Positions 13,714-25,349 of a stretch of DNA of 64,000 nucleotides are shown piece after piece. Numbering within the stretch: the first letter of the stretch is position 1; every line of letters starts with the position of its first letter. The notes below the pieces were generated by a model. That model worked only from the letters and a program-made list of their open reading frames with translations, had not been told where the DNA came from and did not search any database. Made by a program: the position numbers and the translations under genes. Source of the stretch: Cucumis sativus (Eukaryota; Streptophyta; Magnoliopsida; Cucurbitales; Cucurbitaceae); NCBI RefSeq assembly GCF_000004075.3, contig NC_026657.2:4898001-4962000 (forward strand), written 5' to 3'.

Positions 13714-13839
13714 AAACTATTTCCAAAGAAACATATATACACTTACTACTTTTATAAACTATTTCCAAAGAAACATATATACACTTACTACTTTTATAAA
13801 CTATTTCCAAAGAAACATATATACACTTACTACTTTTAT
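13714..13839. repeat. three perfect 42-bp tandem repeats
   Basis: The unit aaactatttccaaagaaaca.. starts at 13714, 13756 and 13798 and ends at 13839, with three identical copies. Because 42 is a multiple of three, two overlapping frames stay open across it, but neither resembles a protein. Perfect identity implies very recent expansion. Confidence 0.95.
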
Positions 13840-15104
13840 CTCTTTAATAATTACATATAAAATTATCACTATGTCAATTTACCACGTAGATTAAATACGA
13901 ATTAGAAATTTTCACCCGCATAGTTGCAAAATGTACGACGCCCAATAATGCATCATGCTTGGGAAGTTTCTTGGCATATTGATACAAAAAATTAATAAAT
14001 GCATAAATAGAAAAAATGTTTTAAAAAATCAGGTTTGATAATTGTTTTAAACTTGATTTAGATTTTAGAGTCCTGTAAAACATGCAATATAATATAAGCA
14101 CAAACAAGTGTTAGTCCAATAACTACACATTTAAATATTTTTGTTTCTTTAGATTCATAACTCATCTATATCTTTTTCAGTGTAAACAAGATTACGGGCC
14201 ATGAAACCAACATGTTTATGTAGCTCTAAAAATCTTCTTATTCTTGAATTTAACTGATATGGTATATAGACATGTCATCTTCACATGGAATTCGAGTACC
14301 TCAACCAAATGATGTGTTGGTTTAAATGTTGTGTTACTTGAGTTAGAGTTCATTATTATTCAGATATTGGTCTTGACTATGTACACATGATGTCTCAATT
14401 TAACTACACATGTATCACTCAATTATGTAGTAAGAATATAATTTGGAAAGAAGGTAACCTAAAAGAAATTAAATTGAACTTGCATACTGATATAATACTT
14501 TTCCACAAGCTTTAGGGTTTAGAATAAAATTCCACTAACCTCTCTAGAAGTAAGAAATTTATAAGAGGTTTGGCTATTATAACGTTCTTTAATCCTCACT
14601 AAGTTATGTCGTTCAGATTGATGTAATTGGTTCAATGATGGCAACAGATCTCTTTTTACTTGTTTATTCCTAGCCATTTGGTACATTTCATCACATTATA
14701 TTCTACCCCACACTTTTATTATTCAAATAACTAGTATTACCTCGTGTTTGTTAACCATTTAGTTTTTGAAATTTAAGTCTACAGACATAGCTTTTATAAA
14801 CTTGTTTTTGTTTTTTATAATTTGGTCAACAAATCAACCATTGTAATGAAAAAAATACAAATTATTATAAAAAGCGAAAAGTAAATAGACTTACATTTCA
14901 AAAACTGAATTCAAAATACAAAATAATATAATTATCCAACCCGACTTATATATTATATATATAACTTATATCATCAGAGGTGTTATGTTTAGTTTTTTTT
15001 TTAGTTTTCTCCTCTTTATTTGTGTGTCGAATATAGTGAAGGTCAATGCCTTAAAATAAATCATTGAATTTATTTTTAAAAGTGAATTATCAAAAATAAT
15101 AAAT

Positions 15105-15260
15105 TTGACAAACTATTTACAACATATAGCAAAATTTCATATTCTATTAATAATAAACATTGATAAACACGGGCACATTTCTATCAGTGACATTGATAAA
15201 CAATGTCAGTTTCTATTGTTGATAGAATCCAAAATTTTAGTTATACGTGTTTAAACATTT
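15105..15260. repeat. dispersed 'tctatcagtgatag'-type repeat, copy A
   Basis: It has the 'atagcaaaatttc' lead-in followed by runs of 'tctatcagtgacattgataaac'. This resembles copies at 30590, 32560, 33080, 53190 and 53830. It is probably a high-copy non-autonomous element. Confidence 0.45.
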
Positions 15261-15772
15261 TAATTTATTTGACTAATTTTAAATAATAAATTTTTATTCG
15301 TAAGTGATTTTAAATATCTTATTAATTTTGTAACGTTTGAATACTCTTTCGGTTTATTTTCTAATGTCCAATTTTAGCACCTATGTATATTTTGAATAAC
15401 TATTATTTTGTAAGTAGTCTTGCATCAATTTATTATTGATTTTTATTGGAAAACAAAAATTTATATTTGCATTATTTTTATAAATGGTAAAATTTATTGC
15501 CTGAACATTATTATAATTTAACCCGTTTCAATAAAATTTCAGTTTGAACAACTAAATTTAAAATTTATCAAAATGATACTTTTTATCTCCAGTTTGAAGT
15601 TATGTGAGAATATGTCCTTTTGACTTTAGCCAAAGATAGAGTAGAATAATCTTTTGAAAAAATTAAAAAAAAGGGGAAGAAAGGGAATTTTTTTCTATGA
15701 TTTCTACGATCTTTTATTATTTATATATATCAAACGTGGCCTCACAACTTCTTTTTTTAGTTTATTACTTTT

Positions 15773-15779
<7 letters not shown>

Positions 15780-15808
<29 letters not shown>

Positions 15809-16075
15809 TATCTCAATATTCAGTATTTTCTATTAAATTCTTCCTTTTAAATTTAATTTGATTATTTCCTAATCAAAATTATACCTATTTTCTTTTTCAA
15901 TTTTCATTTTTCTAAAAAAGAAAATATATATATACATTAAAAAAAATTCTACGACAATTTTTTTAATAAATAATATTTTTTATTATTTCATCTAATTCTT
16001 GTCATCTTAAATTTTGTAGCCATCTATTTTTATCCTATTTATATTTTTTTTAATTTTTTAAAGAATAATAATGAG
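15780..16075. repeat. dispersed repeat, copy 1 (partner at 52570-52865)
   Basis: From the AT run onward it matches 52570-52865 in the same order: 'caatattcagtattttctattaaattc', 'tcctaatcaaaatt', 'tcatctaattctt', 'ctatttttat', 'aaagaataataat'. The copies are clearly diverged. Element type unknown. Confidence 0.5.
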
Positions 16076-16469
16076 ACTTTTTTTAAGTAGGATGTGATAG
16101 GTTTAAGACGTAGTGGGAAAGATATTTAATTTGGCGAAGAGTCCTACTGGATGGGTACCACTATTATTATTATTATATTTACTAGTTGTTGATTTTGTAA
16201 AAACGCACATGGGATGGCTTGTAGAATTTAGAAACAAATGAAGGCAACAGCTTTTATAATTAAATTTGAAAATTTGAATGGTTCTGATATTTGTATTTTG
16301 AAATGAAATGACAAGCTTTGAGTTTCTGAATGTGTTAACGTGTAGTGTTGTTTTTAAATTGGAAAGAAAAATGTTTTTATAGTCGAGAATGATGCTTTGG
16401 ATTGTTGAATTAAAACCCTCCTAAGTCCTAATTTCAGAAGCATTAAAAAAGAGAAAGAGCCCTTAATTT

Positions 16470-18213
16470 CTAAGCATTTTCACTGCTTTCTTCGGCATCC
16501 AAAGTATGGGAGAATTTCCATAGCAAATTACCAAAAAGCCTCTCAACGTCCTCCAAATTATGTCCACGTGTCTCCGGGAAAACCACATAAAAGAAGACCC
16601 AACCAACCATCGCAATGGCAGCGTATACAAAAAACGCGCCGCCTATTGTAATCGCACGGTATAGGGACAAAAACGTCATTGAAACAATTCCACCGGTCAC
16701 GTTATTCACAACCATCCCCAGACTCATCCCTTGAGCGCGTAACTTTAACGGAAATAACTCCGAGCTCACATAGCTCATTGGCCCAATCCCCATTGAGAAA
16801 AACGCCACGTCCATTAACACCATCGAAACACACAACCCCACCACCCACGTCCCTTCCTCCTGCGACCGCTCTATAATCGTCAACCCAACCCCTAATGTTA
16901 TCAAAGATACGATCATTCCGCCCAGGCTCATCAAAATCAACGGCCGCCGTCCCACACGATCGAATAGGATGGTGGCCACCAAGATAAACGCCGTTTTTAC
17001 CACGCCCACGGCCACCGTCGCCAGTAGCTTCTGGTCAGATGATGAGATTCCGGCCTTCTCGAAGATTCTTGGGCTGTATAAAACGGCGGCATTCGTGCCG
17101 GAGGCTTCCTGGAAGAAATGCACACCCACGGCGGCTATCAAGATGTGGCGAACGGCCGGCGTTGGGTGAAGGAACTCTTTCCACACGCCGCTCCCGGTCT
17201 GTTTTCGGATTTCAACGACGTCCTCTTCGCAACTCGCTGAAATTCCGACAGCGGTTTTGATGTCGTCAAGGCGTTGAAGAGATTCTTCAATTGTATCCGA
17301 GGTTCTGATGAGGACTTGCTTGGCTTCGCCAAGACGGCCTTGCATTACAAGCCATCGTGGGGATTCCGGCATTACCAGAATCACAAGGGCGGCCAAGAAC
17401 ACCGATGGGACTAATCCGATTCCGAGCATAAATCTCCATCCTAATTGAATTGGAAGCTTGGAGAAAGCGTAATTCGAAATGTATCCGAGCAAGATACCGA
17501 AGTTAAGAAACACCTGTAACAAAATCCCCAAAAATTGGTTCAATACTGCCAAGACTTAATGAAATCCAGATCTAAGCAGAGGAGTATCCAGCCCTAATTT
17601 TGATTAAAAGATAAATCGAACATCGGACCTCAGGAAAAGAGGAAAGACAGCCGCGAAAAGATGCCGGAGAAACCTCGGTGGTGTAAACAGAGGCAATCAA
17701 CGAAGAGTACCCGACACCGATTCCGGCGACGAATCTTCCGGCCATTAGGAGGCCGTAGTTAGGGGCAAACCCCATGAGAATGGCTCCGAAGAAAAAGAAT
17801 CCGGCAGAGAGAGCCATGGTATAGCGGCGGCCGAACAAATCGGAGGTTCTTCCGGCGGCGGCAGCGCCAATAGTTGCGTAAAGACTGATGATTCCGACCA
17901 GAATTTCCACTTTCACATCAGAAATCTTGAAATCCTCTTGAATGTAAATTGCGGCACCACTCATTACACCTATATCTGTTTGAATAGAAAAAAAAAAAAA
18001 AAAGTTGGAAAGATGATGGGAATGAAGAACAGAGATGAAGAAGTGAAAGGAAGGGAAGCAAAATTTCTGACCATAACCGAGCAAGACGGAAGACATGGAA
18101 GCGATGGTTGCACATACAAAAGAAAATTTGTTTGTTTTGTGCTTGTGGACGGATTGAATTAAGGGAAAATTGAGGGCGGAAGTTGGAGAAAGGTCATGAT
18201 TGTGGCCGCCCAT
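16470..18213 (-). CDS. polyol/monosaccharide transporter, PLT-like (MFS)
   Basis: This is a sugar-porter family protein of the plant polyol transporter type, expected to be a proton symporter for linear polyols and some monosaccharides at the plasma membrane. Exons are complement(18072..18213), complement(17629..17975) and complement(16470..17513), giving 1533 bp and 510 aa. The splices restore LLGYDIGVMSGAAIYIQEDF and FPE-VFLNFGILLGYISNYAF. Sugar-transporter signatures are GRR after helix 2, PESPRW at residues 212-217, DRVGRR at about 348-353 and PETRG at 476-480. I chose the ATG before GGHNHDLSP because it gives the family's usual short N terminus; an upstream in-frame ATG at 18288 would add 25 residues. 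Odd points: the normally conserved helix 7 QQxSG is QEASG (Q298-E299), IAPVYTAE is IASVYTTE, and GPITWVYSSE is one residue shorter (GPMSYVSSE). Substrate range may therefore differ. Confidence 0.88.
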
Positions 18214-19770
18214 ATTTGGTTTGTCCGGAAAAGGTTTGAAGTTTGAAGAGAGTTGAGAGATAGGCAAGCAGATATAAAGTATTTTCATAATGAGCCTTGT
18301 GGTCGGTTGGGTTGAATTTAACTGAAATTGTTTGGTTCAATTACGAACATGCCATTAGGTTTATGGATAAAAATATGGACTTTTATTTTTGTATAGATGA
18401 TCACTGTGTGAGTGTCTTCTTGATCACTCATTCTAACCTTTAAATTCCGTCAGATTTGGTTGAGTGAGTGAGTGAGAGAGAATGTTTCGTAAACGATACT
18501 GATTCATGTAGATACAAAGTACCTTTTTCAGTTTTAATTTCAGATCAGCAAACCACATTGTCTTCCTTCCTTCAGTCCAGTCGAGATCAAAAGTCAAATT
18601 GTGAGATATTTGTTAAAAAAAAAACAAAATAGCAAATATAGAAACACATTCGTGTTTAGGGTTATCTGGGAGTTTGTTGGAGACGAAGATGGAGTAGGTA
18701 AGGGGAAAAGGTATCGGAAACCACAATTTTATTGGAAAACTGGAAAACGACGACACATTTATTCAATATGGAAAACGGAAAGTGATAGTCTTTGTTGTTT
18801 TCTGAAATGACACTTTTATTGAAAATGGATAAGGGAAGACCCAAACTTTTTATGCTTTTTACTCTTTCTTTATTTCCCTTTTATTTAAACTATATTACCT
18901 AACACCTTAATACAAATTTCAGAGCAATCAATGTTGAATTTCTTTCATTTGTATCATCTTTTGTACTCATAACTCATATTCATCAACTTTTAATGTATTG
19001 TATTTGGCATGTTTATCTCAAATTTACATATATTTCTCAATACTTTCTATTAATCTAAAGAAATTGATCATGCCATATCTGTATTTGAGTTTGTGCTTCA
19101 TAGAGTGTCGTTGATACAACAAGCATACTGTTCACACGAGATTTCAAATAAATGTATTTTGTGGAATTGAACTAATTTGTATATTGATGAATATTGTGAA
19201 TATAATTTTTAATATTTACTCATTTTATGCTTTCTCTCAAATACAAGATAAAAACCTTAAAACTTCTTGGTTTTCAGTATCTAGGATGTTGTAGTTGCAA
19301 GTCGATTTGAATTTTGATCTTCTAAAATTCAAGGAAAGTTTAATCTTCAAGTCTTTAATCTTTGAAAAGATATTGATCTCGAGGTTGATACGAACTTGCA
19401 CATCTTGAGAGAGCTTATAGAAGTTAGTTTGAATCTTTAATCTTTAAAGTTCTGTTTAAAAAATACTCTTGAACTATTGAAGAAATTAATAAATACCCAT
19501 GAGCTTGAAAAAAGTTTAAAAAAAAAATACTCTAACTGATCCAAATGTTACACCATTTTCTCACAAACTATAGTTTTAAATTTATTTGACTATTAACACA
19601 CAATGATAGATCACGAACACAACCAATCTCAATAATTATATATTATTGTTAAAAAATGTAGTTTACTTTAATACACGATGCTAGTTTGATAGATCTATTG
19701 GTGTGAGATTATTTTTAGATTTTTAAAATTTTTGAAAATTTAGGGGTATTGTTTTTTTTTTTTTTGCAAA
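18214..19770. other. promoter region of the polyol transporter and spacer
   Basis: This is upstream sequence for the minus-strand PLT gene. A weak TATA-like TTTATAT lies near 18272-18278. There is a short (GTGA)n run near 18463. No other gene recognised. Confidence 0.4.
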
Positions 19771-20123
19771 TGTATCGTAATAAATGTGGGTTTGAACTTG
19801 AGACCTCTTATCCACATATAGGGTTATTAGAGTGAAAGTTCAAACCAACACGAGTCCTTTCAGCATGCTTTGTCCTCACTCACATGCATCCTAGGAAAAT
19901 TCTCAGAAAGCCACCCAACATAGAATTGCTTCAAGCTAAGCACGCTTAACTTTGGAGTTCCTATGATTGAGCCACTGAAAAGGAAGGTGCTCCTTATTGG
20001 TATATGTATTAACTTTTAATTCTTTTAAGTTTTTCTTAACATGACTTTTATGTTCTCAGAATCTCTCTCATTCAGATGTGATACCGATTCATTCATGTCC
20101 CCCTCCTAATCTTAGGCGTTACA
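19771..20123 (+). mobile_element. solo LTR of a Cassandra-type TRIM (5S rRNA-like promoter)
   Basis: The 353-bp segment starts TGTATCG and ends GCGTTACA, as LTRs do. Inside, around 19890-19970, are short blocks matching the reverse complement of plant 5S rRNA: 'atgcatccta' (from CCCATCCTAG) and 'aagcacgcttaactttggag' (the box C region). Cassandra elements are terminal-repeat retrotransposons in miniature whose LTRs carry 5S rRNA sequence with a pol III promoter. No primer-binding site (TGGTATCAGAGC) follows 20123 and no second LTR is seen, so it looks like a solo LTR. Flanks gcaaa and tgaaa do not form a clean target duplication. Confidence 0.75.
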
Positions 20124-20159
20124 TGAAAAATTTGGATCATTTCCTGATTTGTGTGTGTC

Positions 20160-20339
20160 ATTCTTACAGTTTTAAACTTACATTAATGAGGCATTTAATG
20201 TCGTTTTTAAATCGACATCAAAGCAGAAACAACATTAAAGGCCTTTAATAACGCTAGCATAAATGTCGATTGCAAATCGACACTAAAGGTCATTAATGTC
20301 AGTTTTAAATCGACATTAAAAGTGAGATTTCTTGTAGTG
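20160..20339. mobile_element. CACTA-type transposon terminus (right end), same family as 13583
   Basis: It ends ATTTCTTGTAGTG (reverse complement CACTACAAGAAAT). The interior has repeated 'taatgtcgattgcaaatcgacactaaag' inverted motifs. Orientation is the same as the 13583 terminus, so the two do not bound one element. Confidence 0.55.
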
Positions 20340-22610
20340 TCTTAGTGAGGTTTTATGAAATTCTTTTTGCAATGCCCTTTGATAAATCATTTTCATCAAA
20401 TCATAAATACCAACACAAATCAGTTTATCAATTAAACACTTTATTTCGAAAACATGTCTAAACGCATGTAATCATTTTCACAATAGAATCAAATCATCTC
20501 GCAAATCATATAAATATACATTTCATATAAATACCAATTCGCATAACACATCTTTTTCACATAACATAAATCATCTCAAACAAACACACATTAGTTAATT
20601 TTTATTTTCACCTAGGATCCCAAATCGTGCTTCACACTTGGTCTCATTATATCGCGTTTACACTACTGTATCAACAACATCTGAGAACATACAGATCCAT
20701 CCTTGTTGCTCAGACAACTAAGCTTTATACGCTCATGTCAACGCATAAGCAAGCTACTTATCCCCATGTAGCCCATACATCCCATGATGGTCTTGACTTT
20801 TTATGTGCACATAAAAGTTAGCATCATCTCAAAGAAACAACTTATGGTTTGAAAATCATTTAATAGTATGAGAATCACAATCATCAAATCAAGCTTTAAC
20901 ATTATAAATCATGCTTGAAAACATATAAACTTTTCATAGAAATCTCTTTTGAAACCCTTTTCATTTGAATTCTTCTTTCAAATCAGTAAAGAGATATCAT
21001 AATAAAGTTTTTAACATAAATTCATTTGAGATAAAATACTCACAAAGCTTTTAAAGAAAAGCACTCACCACACTTTACCAAAAATTATCATCTTTCTTAT
21101 CTTCTCATGGAGCCTTCTCGCGGAACAAATCGTCGTACTTAACACTTTGTTTTTCTTCTTCTTGCCAAAGCAAAACAACAACATTTTAGCTCTCTTTTTT
21201 TTAGTAAATTCTTTTGTGCTTACTTAATGACAAAGTCCTCTATTTATAGAGCCCTTAAACTATTTTAGTCATGCATAAACTCTTCTCAATTCGCCAGTTT
21301 CTGCTTAAAACTCTACATGTATAAATTTAATATTCAACCTAGCCATGTTTACTTAATGACAAATCAAATTTGACACTTTCTTCACCAGACCTTACTTCTT
21401 GTCTAACTCCATACCACAAATAACTTTAATCACTTAACACTTCCCACGAATAACCTTATCGCGTGGTTATATTTTTACTATAAGAAACCTTCCTCGTGAA
21501 CTAACCATTCTTACTCGCTTAGAACACTTATCACAAACTTAAACTTCAAGACTTCTTCATCATGAAACCCTTAGTTCTTATCGCGAAGGCTACCTAAACG
21601 CCTAGTCGTTTTAGTCAAAACTTAATTTCTTAACTTACGTGAAGACTTTCTTTTGAGAGCGCTTAGACTTATAGATTTTACTGCAAACTCTTCTTTTCTC
21701 AAAGCTTCCTTGCGAATTAACTTCTTAATCGCAAAACTTATATTTAAGCATAAAAGATAATCGCTTAATCCTTTCCTCGGATTTATTCAAACTCCAACTT
21801 CTTTAATACTTAGCCGAATTTTACTTCCTATACTCAAATTAAGAACGAGTATTACACGCACCAACCAATTACAACCCAACTGTCAAGAACCACGTTAGTT
21901 GTTGCTTTGTGTCGCTCTGTGTAACGAACATACTTGTCCAGAGTGTGTTTACCTATGGCTGTATACTCCGAATACCTGCAATTTATCTTGTATTTATGTC
22001 TTGTACATAGTTTAGCTAGTTGCTTTCATTTTCAAGTCATAATGCTTGGGTGTGACGTTTCAACATTTTCATATGCAAGCCTACCAGAGCTAAAAATGTT
22101 CAAAATGTACTATAGGGGAGACATACTTGTTGAATCTCTGCCCAAGCCTTGTTATACTCTTTGCAATCTATGCTTTCTTATTGCAATTGACAGTCTTCAA
22201 AGCTTGTTTTAACAACGATTTCAATGAATTTATTTCTCTCATGTTTTCTAAAACATTTTTCCAAAAACGTGGATGGAGGTTGAATCGTACATTGAGTTTG
22301 TTCGCAATTTTCAGTTTTCGATCGGCTGACTTGTTGATAGGATTGAACAAGTGTTGCACAATCACTTGTCTCGTGTTTGAAAGGTTGCGATTGTGACACG
22401 CTACACCACTCTCTATCACTACTAGTCTCGCCAAATCTTGCAGTTGAGGTCAGTTTTGGATTGTCCAGTAAGTTTTCTGGGTTTTTCTTGAGGATCTATA
22501 CTACCCAGTAGCCTTTGGCTTCAAATGACTAGATAATTCTTATCACGTTTTAGTGTCAGATTGAAGAGTGGTGGTATCGTTTAGTTACTATCCAGCAGGT
22601 TCGATAAGGT
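20340..22610. other. probable retroelement remnants, unclassified
   Basis: Read on the minus strand from about 21856 the sequence begins TGTAATACTCGTTCTTAATT, which looks like a gypsy-type LTR start. A coherent but unrecognised minus-strand frame lies at 22168-22434. The stretch may be one or two decayed LTRs. No family could be fixed by eye. Confidence 0.35.
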
Positions 22611-23227
22611 CACTACTACAAAACTGGCAATACTTGAGCTTAAAAACTGTCAAGAATAAGAGAGGTTTACTTGATAGATTTTAAGCGTCAAGTACAATTA
22701 TACTTGACAGATAAAAAACGTCAAGTATATAAGATTACTTGACGCTTTTTATGCGTCAAGTAATCCAATGTCAAAAATAAGGAGGTTTTTTGTTTGACAA
22801 TTTATAAACGTCAAGAGTGTATTTATTCTTGACACGTTTTACATGTCAAGACTTTTTTTTTCTTTTAAATAAAAAACTGTACAATATGAAATACCCATAT
22901 AATTAATATTGCACCTGTTTTGAAATCCAACAATGATATACAAACATGATCAATAATTGAACTATTTACATTTTTTGAATCAACCCAAACCTTCAATCAA
23001 ATAACTAACAAATTGCGTATATATCATTGAACATATACATATCGTTGGTCAAAACAATATACTTACAACATAGAAACATATCGTTCTATTACAAAACGAG
23101 TTATAAACATCATTCTTAATCATAAAACACAAAGTATATGTAATAATAAGTGTTGTGCACAATTAATAATAAATATTGTTCACAATTACATAAATCACAT
23201 CATCCTAAAATCTTATTCACAATTGAG

Positions 23228-23357
23228 TTACCGGTCACCAATGTATTTTCCCTGAGTGAAGTATTCAACGCACAACTCCTCCACAAGAACTTGTTGTTTG
23301 CCTAAGTCTTGTTGACCTTCCAAATATATAAGCTTATGGCTGTCTAGAGTATTTCCC
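23228..23357 (-). pseudogene. captured exon-like fragment, unidentified
   Basis: After an acceptor-like 'tgtattttcag' at 23358-23368 an open frame reads NTLDSHKLIYLEGQQDLGKQ and continues about 22 more residues to a TAA at 23228-23230. Composition looks coding compared with the surrounding AT-rich DNA. I do not recognise the family. It probably belongs with 23473-23589. Confidence 0.4.
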
Positions 23358-23472
23358 CTGAAAATACAATGCAAGTGTCAGCAAAAATCATACTTTCAAA
23401 CTCTATTCATACTTTCAAAGTCTATAATATTCAGTCTTAACTATCAAGCAAACCAAAAATAATAGGCAAGGC

Positions 23473-23589
23473 AAACTGTCAAGGTAAAGTCTTCTTTGAT
23501 CCCGGAGTTTGTGAAGGGAGGACCTTCATCTATGTTGGCTGTAGTTGCCAAGTCAAAGTCCACTGCAGCCTTCTCATTAATATTTATCT
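23473..23589 (-). pseudogene. second captured exon-like fragment, unidentified
   Basis: After an acceptor-like 'ccaatttcag' at 23590 an open frame reads INEKAAVDFDLATTANIDEG, then PPFTNSGIKEDFTL. It lies just upstream, on the minus strand, of the 23228-23357 fragment. Together they may be two adjacent exons of one host gene with the intron kept, implying capture from genomic DNA. Family unknown. Confidence 0.35.
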
Positions 23590-24224
23590 CTGAAATTGGG
23601 GACAAGGTGACTTTTTCTTTTTAATATTTATCCCCCAAACATTGCTCAAATGTCCAAGGCTCTACCCCTGAAAGTAAATTCAGGGTTCTCAAATAGTCAA
23701 ATGTTCCGCCTAAAAAGCATTATGGTTTGTACATTGCTTTTATGTTCTACGAGTGGTATAAGGTTGATGAGGAATTATAGGATCTTCAATTCTTCATGGA
23801 TAAATTTAGAGGGCTAGAGGATGTTTGGGAGAAGTTCATTAGGATAAAAATGAAAGCATACGATGTGTTAAAAATGAAGGAAATTCAAGTATTGCATAAA
23901 ACTATTCCACACATTTACGAATGTCAATTTACCTTTTTTATTTCAACCAACCTTGCACTGAACTCTCGCCGCTTATTGTTAAAAAACAAAGTTACTAAGA
24001 TCAAATTGAAGAAATCAAGAAGCAATATAGAAATTCTTTCACAGTATATCAGAAATCAAGATCAAAATATGCATTCTCAACTTGCCTAGAATTAATATTG
24101 CGAAGCAAACAAGAAAACATATTTCTTTTTAGACAGAAAGCAAAAATGCTAGAGAAGAAAACAAATTTTTGGTTTGAGCAGTGAAGAATGTCTTAAATCA
24201 TAAAAAAACATACAAGTACGGAGC

Positions 24225-24275
24225 AAGCATTTCTACCTGCTGCTGGTAGTACTCTGCTACATAATCTTCAGGACC
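24225..24275 (-). pseudogene. probable MTP (metal tolerance protein) exon fragment
   Basis: After an acceptor-like 'tgtattcag' the minus strand encodes GPEDYVAEYYQQQVEML. This resembles the conserved N-terminal YYQQQVEMLEGF region of plant manganese-type cation diffusion facilitators (MTP8-11). Homology stops after VEML. The match is only 17 residues and from memory of the family, so it is tentative. It supports the view that the CACTA element picked up several host genes. Confidence 0.4.
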
Positions 24276-25146
24276 TGAATACATTCACCAAGAAAAGAGT
24301 GAGAAAAAGATGAATGAAGTTCCAAGCTTCTTTTGCTTCTTTATTTTCTTTCTTTCTTAACAGACCAAAATCTAACTATGTTCTATGTCAATCCCAAATT
24401 ACAAAAAATAGTAGTAGCTATACAAACAGAAACATGTTTTTACAAAGGCAAAAGAAAGATAAATTTTTAACAAGATCCAGGACCATAAACTAGCCAACTC
24501 AAAGTAGAAACCCAAAATATTGCGGAACTATTGCTTAACTCTATATACCACAACCAATGAACTTCAGAACTTAAATATGGAGAAAAAAAAAAATACTAAA
24601 GTGTAAGAATCAATCAACCACAAAACATTCACACCCAATTATAGCAAAATAAATAAATAAATAATTCTTCAGCTTCTCATTCAGGCCTTTGAAACTTGGT
24701 ATTACATATTCTCTTGTCCAAATTTTAAATTAAGAATGATTAGGTCAATAGTTCATTAAATAGACAAAATAAAGCCAACGAAACCTAAAATTTCCCCATT
24801 ATTCAACGCAAAACTAAAAGAATTTTTTTTGACAAAGAACGAAAAGAAAAATCGTACTATGTCAGAACATAAATTAAAGAGGAAGTAACAAAGTGGGAGA
24901 AGAATAAATACTCTTCATAAACAAAAGAAAAAATGAATTAAAATAAAATGAATGTATGCAGCAGCTATTATTTCTGAAGTCGACTCAAAGTTTTTACCAC
25001 TACATATTTTGATGTCAGTATAGTCAGAAGCTTGTGCTTTCCTTCTTCCATTTTTTTTATAAGAAAACCTCAGATCTGATGCATTTCAGTTTGCAACTTC
25101 CCATACATTATTAGTCAAAACCTCCAAATCCAAGCCCTAGGTTTCA

Positions 25147-25349
25147 TTAACCCAAACCTCCGAAGTCGTATAGAGTACGTCCTTGCTTATTGAGCGCGTA
25201 CACAACATCCATGGCGGTGACAGTCTTCCGGAGAGTGTGCTCAGTGTAAGTGACGATGTCGCGAATGAAATTTTTAAGGAATATCTTGAGAACATTCGAG
25301 TTTCTTCTCCCTTTTCAAGACCTTTTCCTCCTTTCCCTCTGTCGGACAT
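25147..25349 (-). pseudogene. histone H4 pseudogene captured in CACTA element
   Basis: From ATG at 25349 the minus strand encodes [14 protein letters not shown], matching the H4 tail, then jumps to EETR. A shifted frame then continues [40 protein letters not shown] and LYDFGG, followed by two extra codons and TAA at 25147-25149. H4 residues 15-52 (38 codons) are deleted and one base is lost after the EETR codons. The length fits exactly: 312 - 114 - 1 + 6 = 203 bp. No intron is present, as in H4 genes generally. G3D, G12E and several core substitutions show decay. It is not a functional histone. Confidence 0.9.

Larger units (their letters stand above)
13840..16469. other. spacer with dispersed repeats
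   Basis: No gene recognised. It holds an AT microsatellite (about 15778-15803) and two dispersed repeats given separately (15105-15260 and 15780-16075). The 14100-14700 part has somewhat more complex composition, but I find no protein family in any frame. Confidence 0.4.

Noticed and set aside
13604..13894. Repeat-containing open frames of 81-96 codons
   Set aside because: Kept open only because the repeat unit is 42 bp; no homology and no plausible gene structure.
16679..17332. Open frames opposite or offset within the polyol transporter exon 3
   Set aside because: Shadow frames of a real exon with no family resemblance.
19880..19975. 5S rRNA gene
   Set aside because: Only pieces of the 5S sequence are present and they lie inside LTR ends with Cassandra-like flanks; it is not a 5S gene.
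13390..20339. A single CACTA element from 13583 to 20339
   Set aside because: Both visible termini are right ends in the same orientation, so they cannot bound one element.
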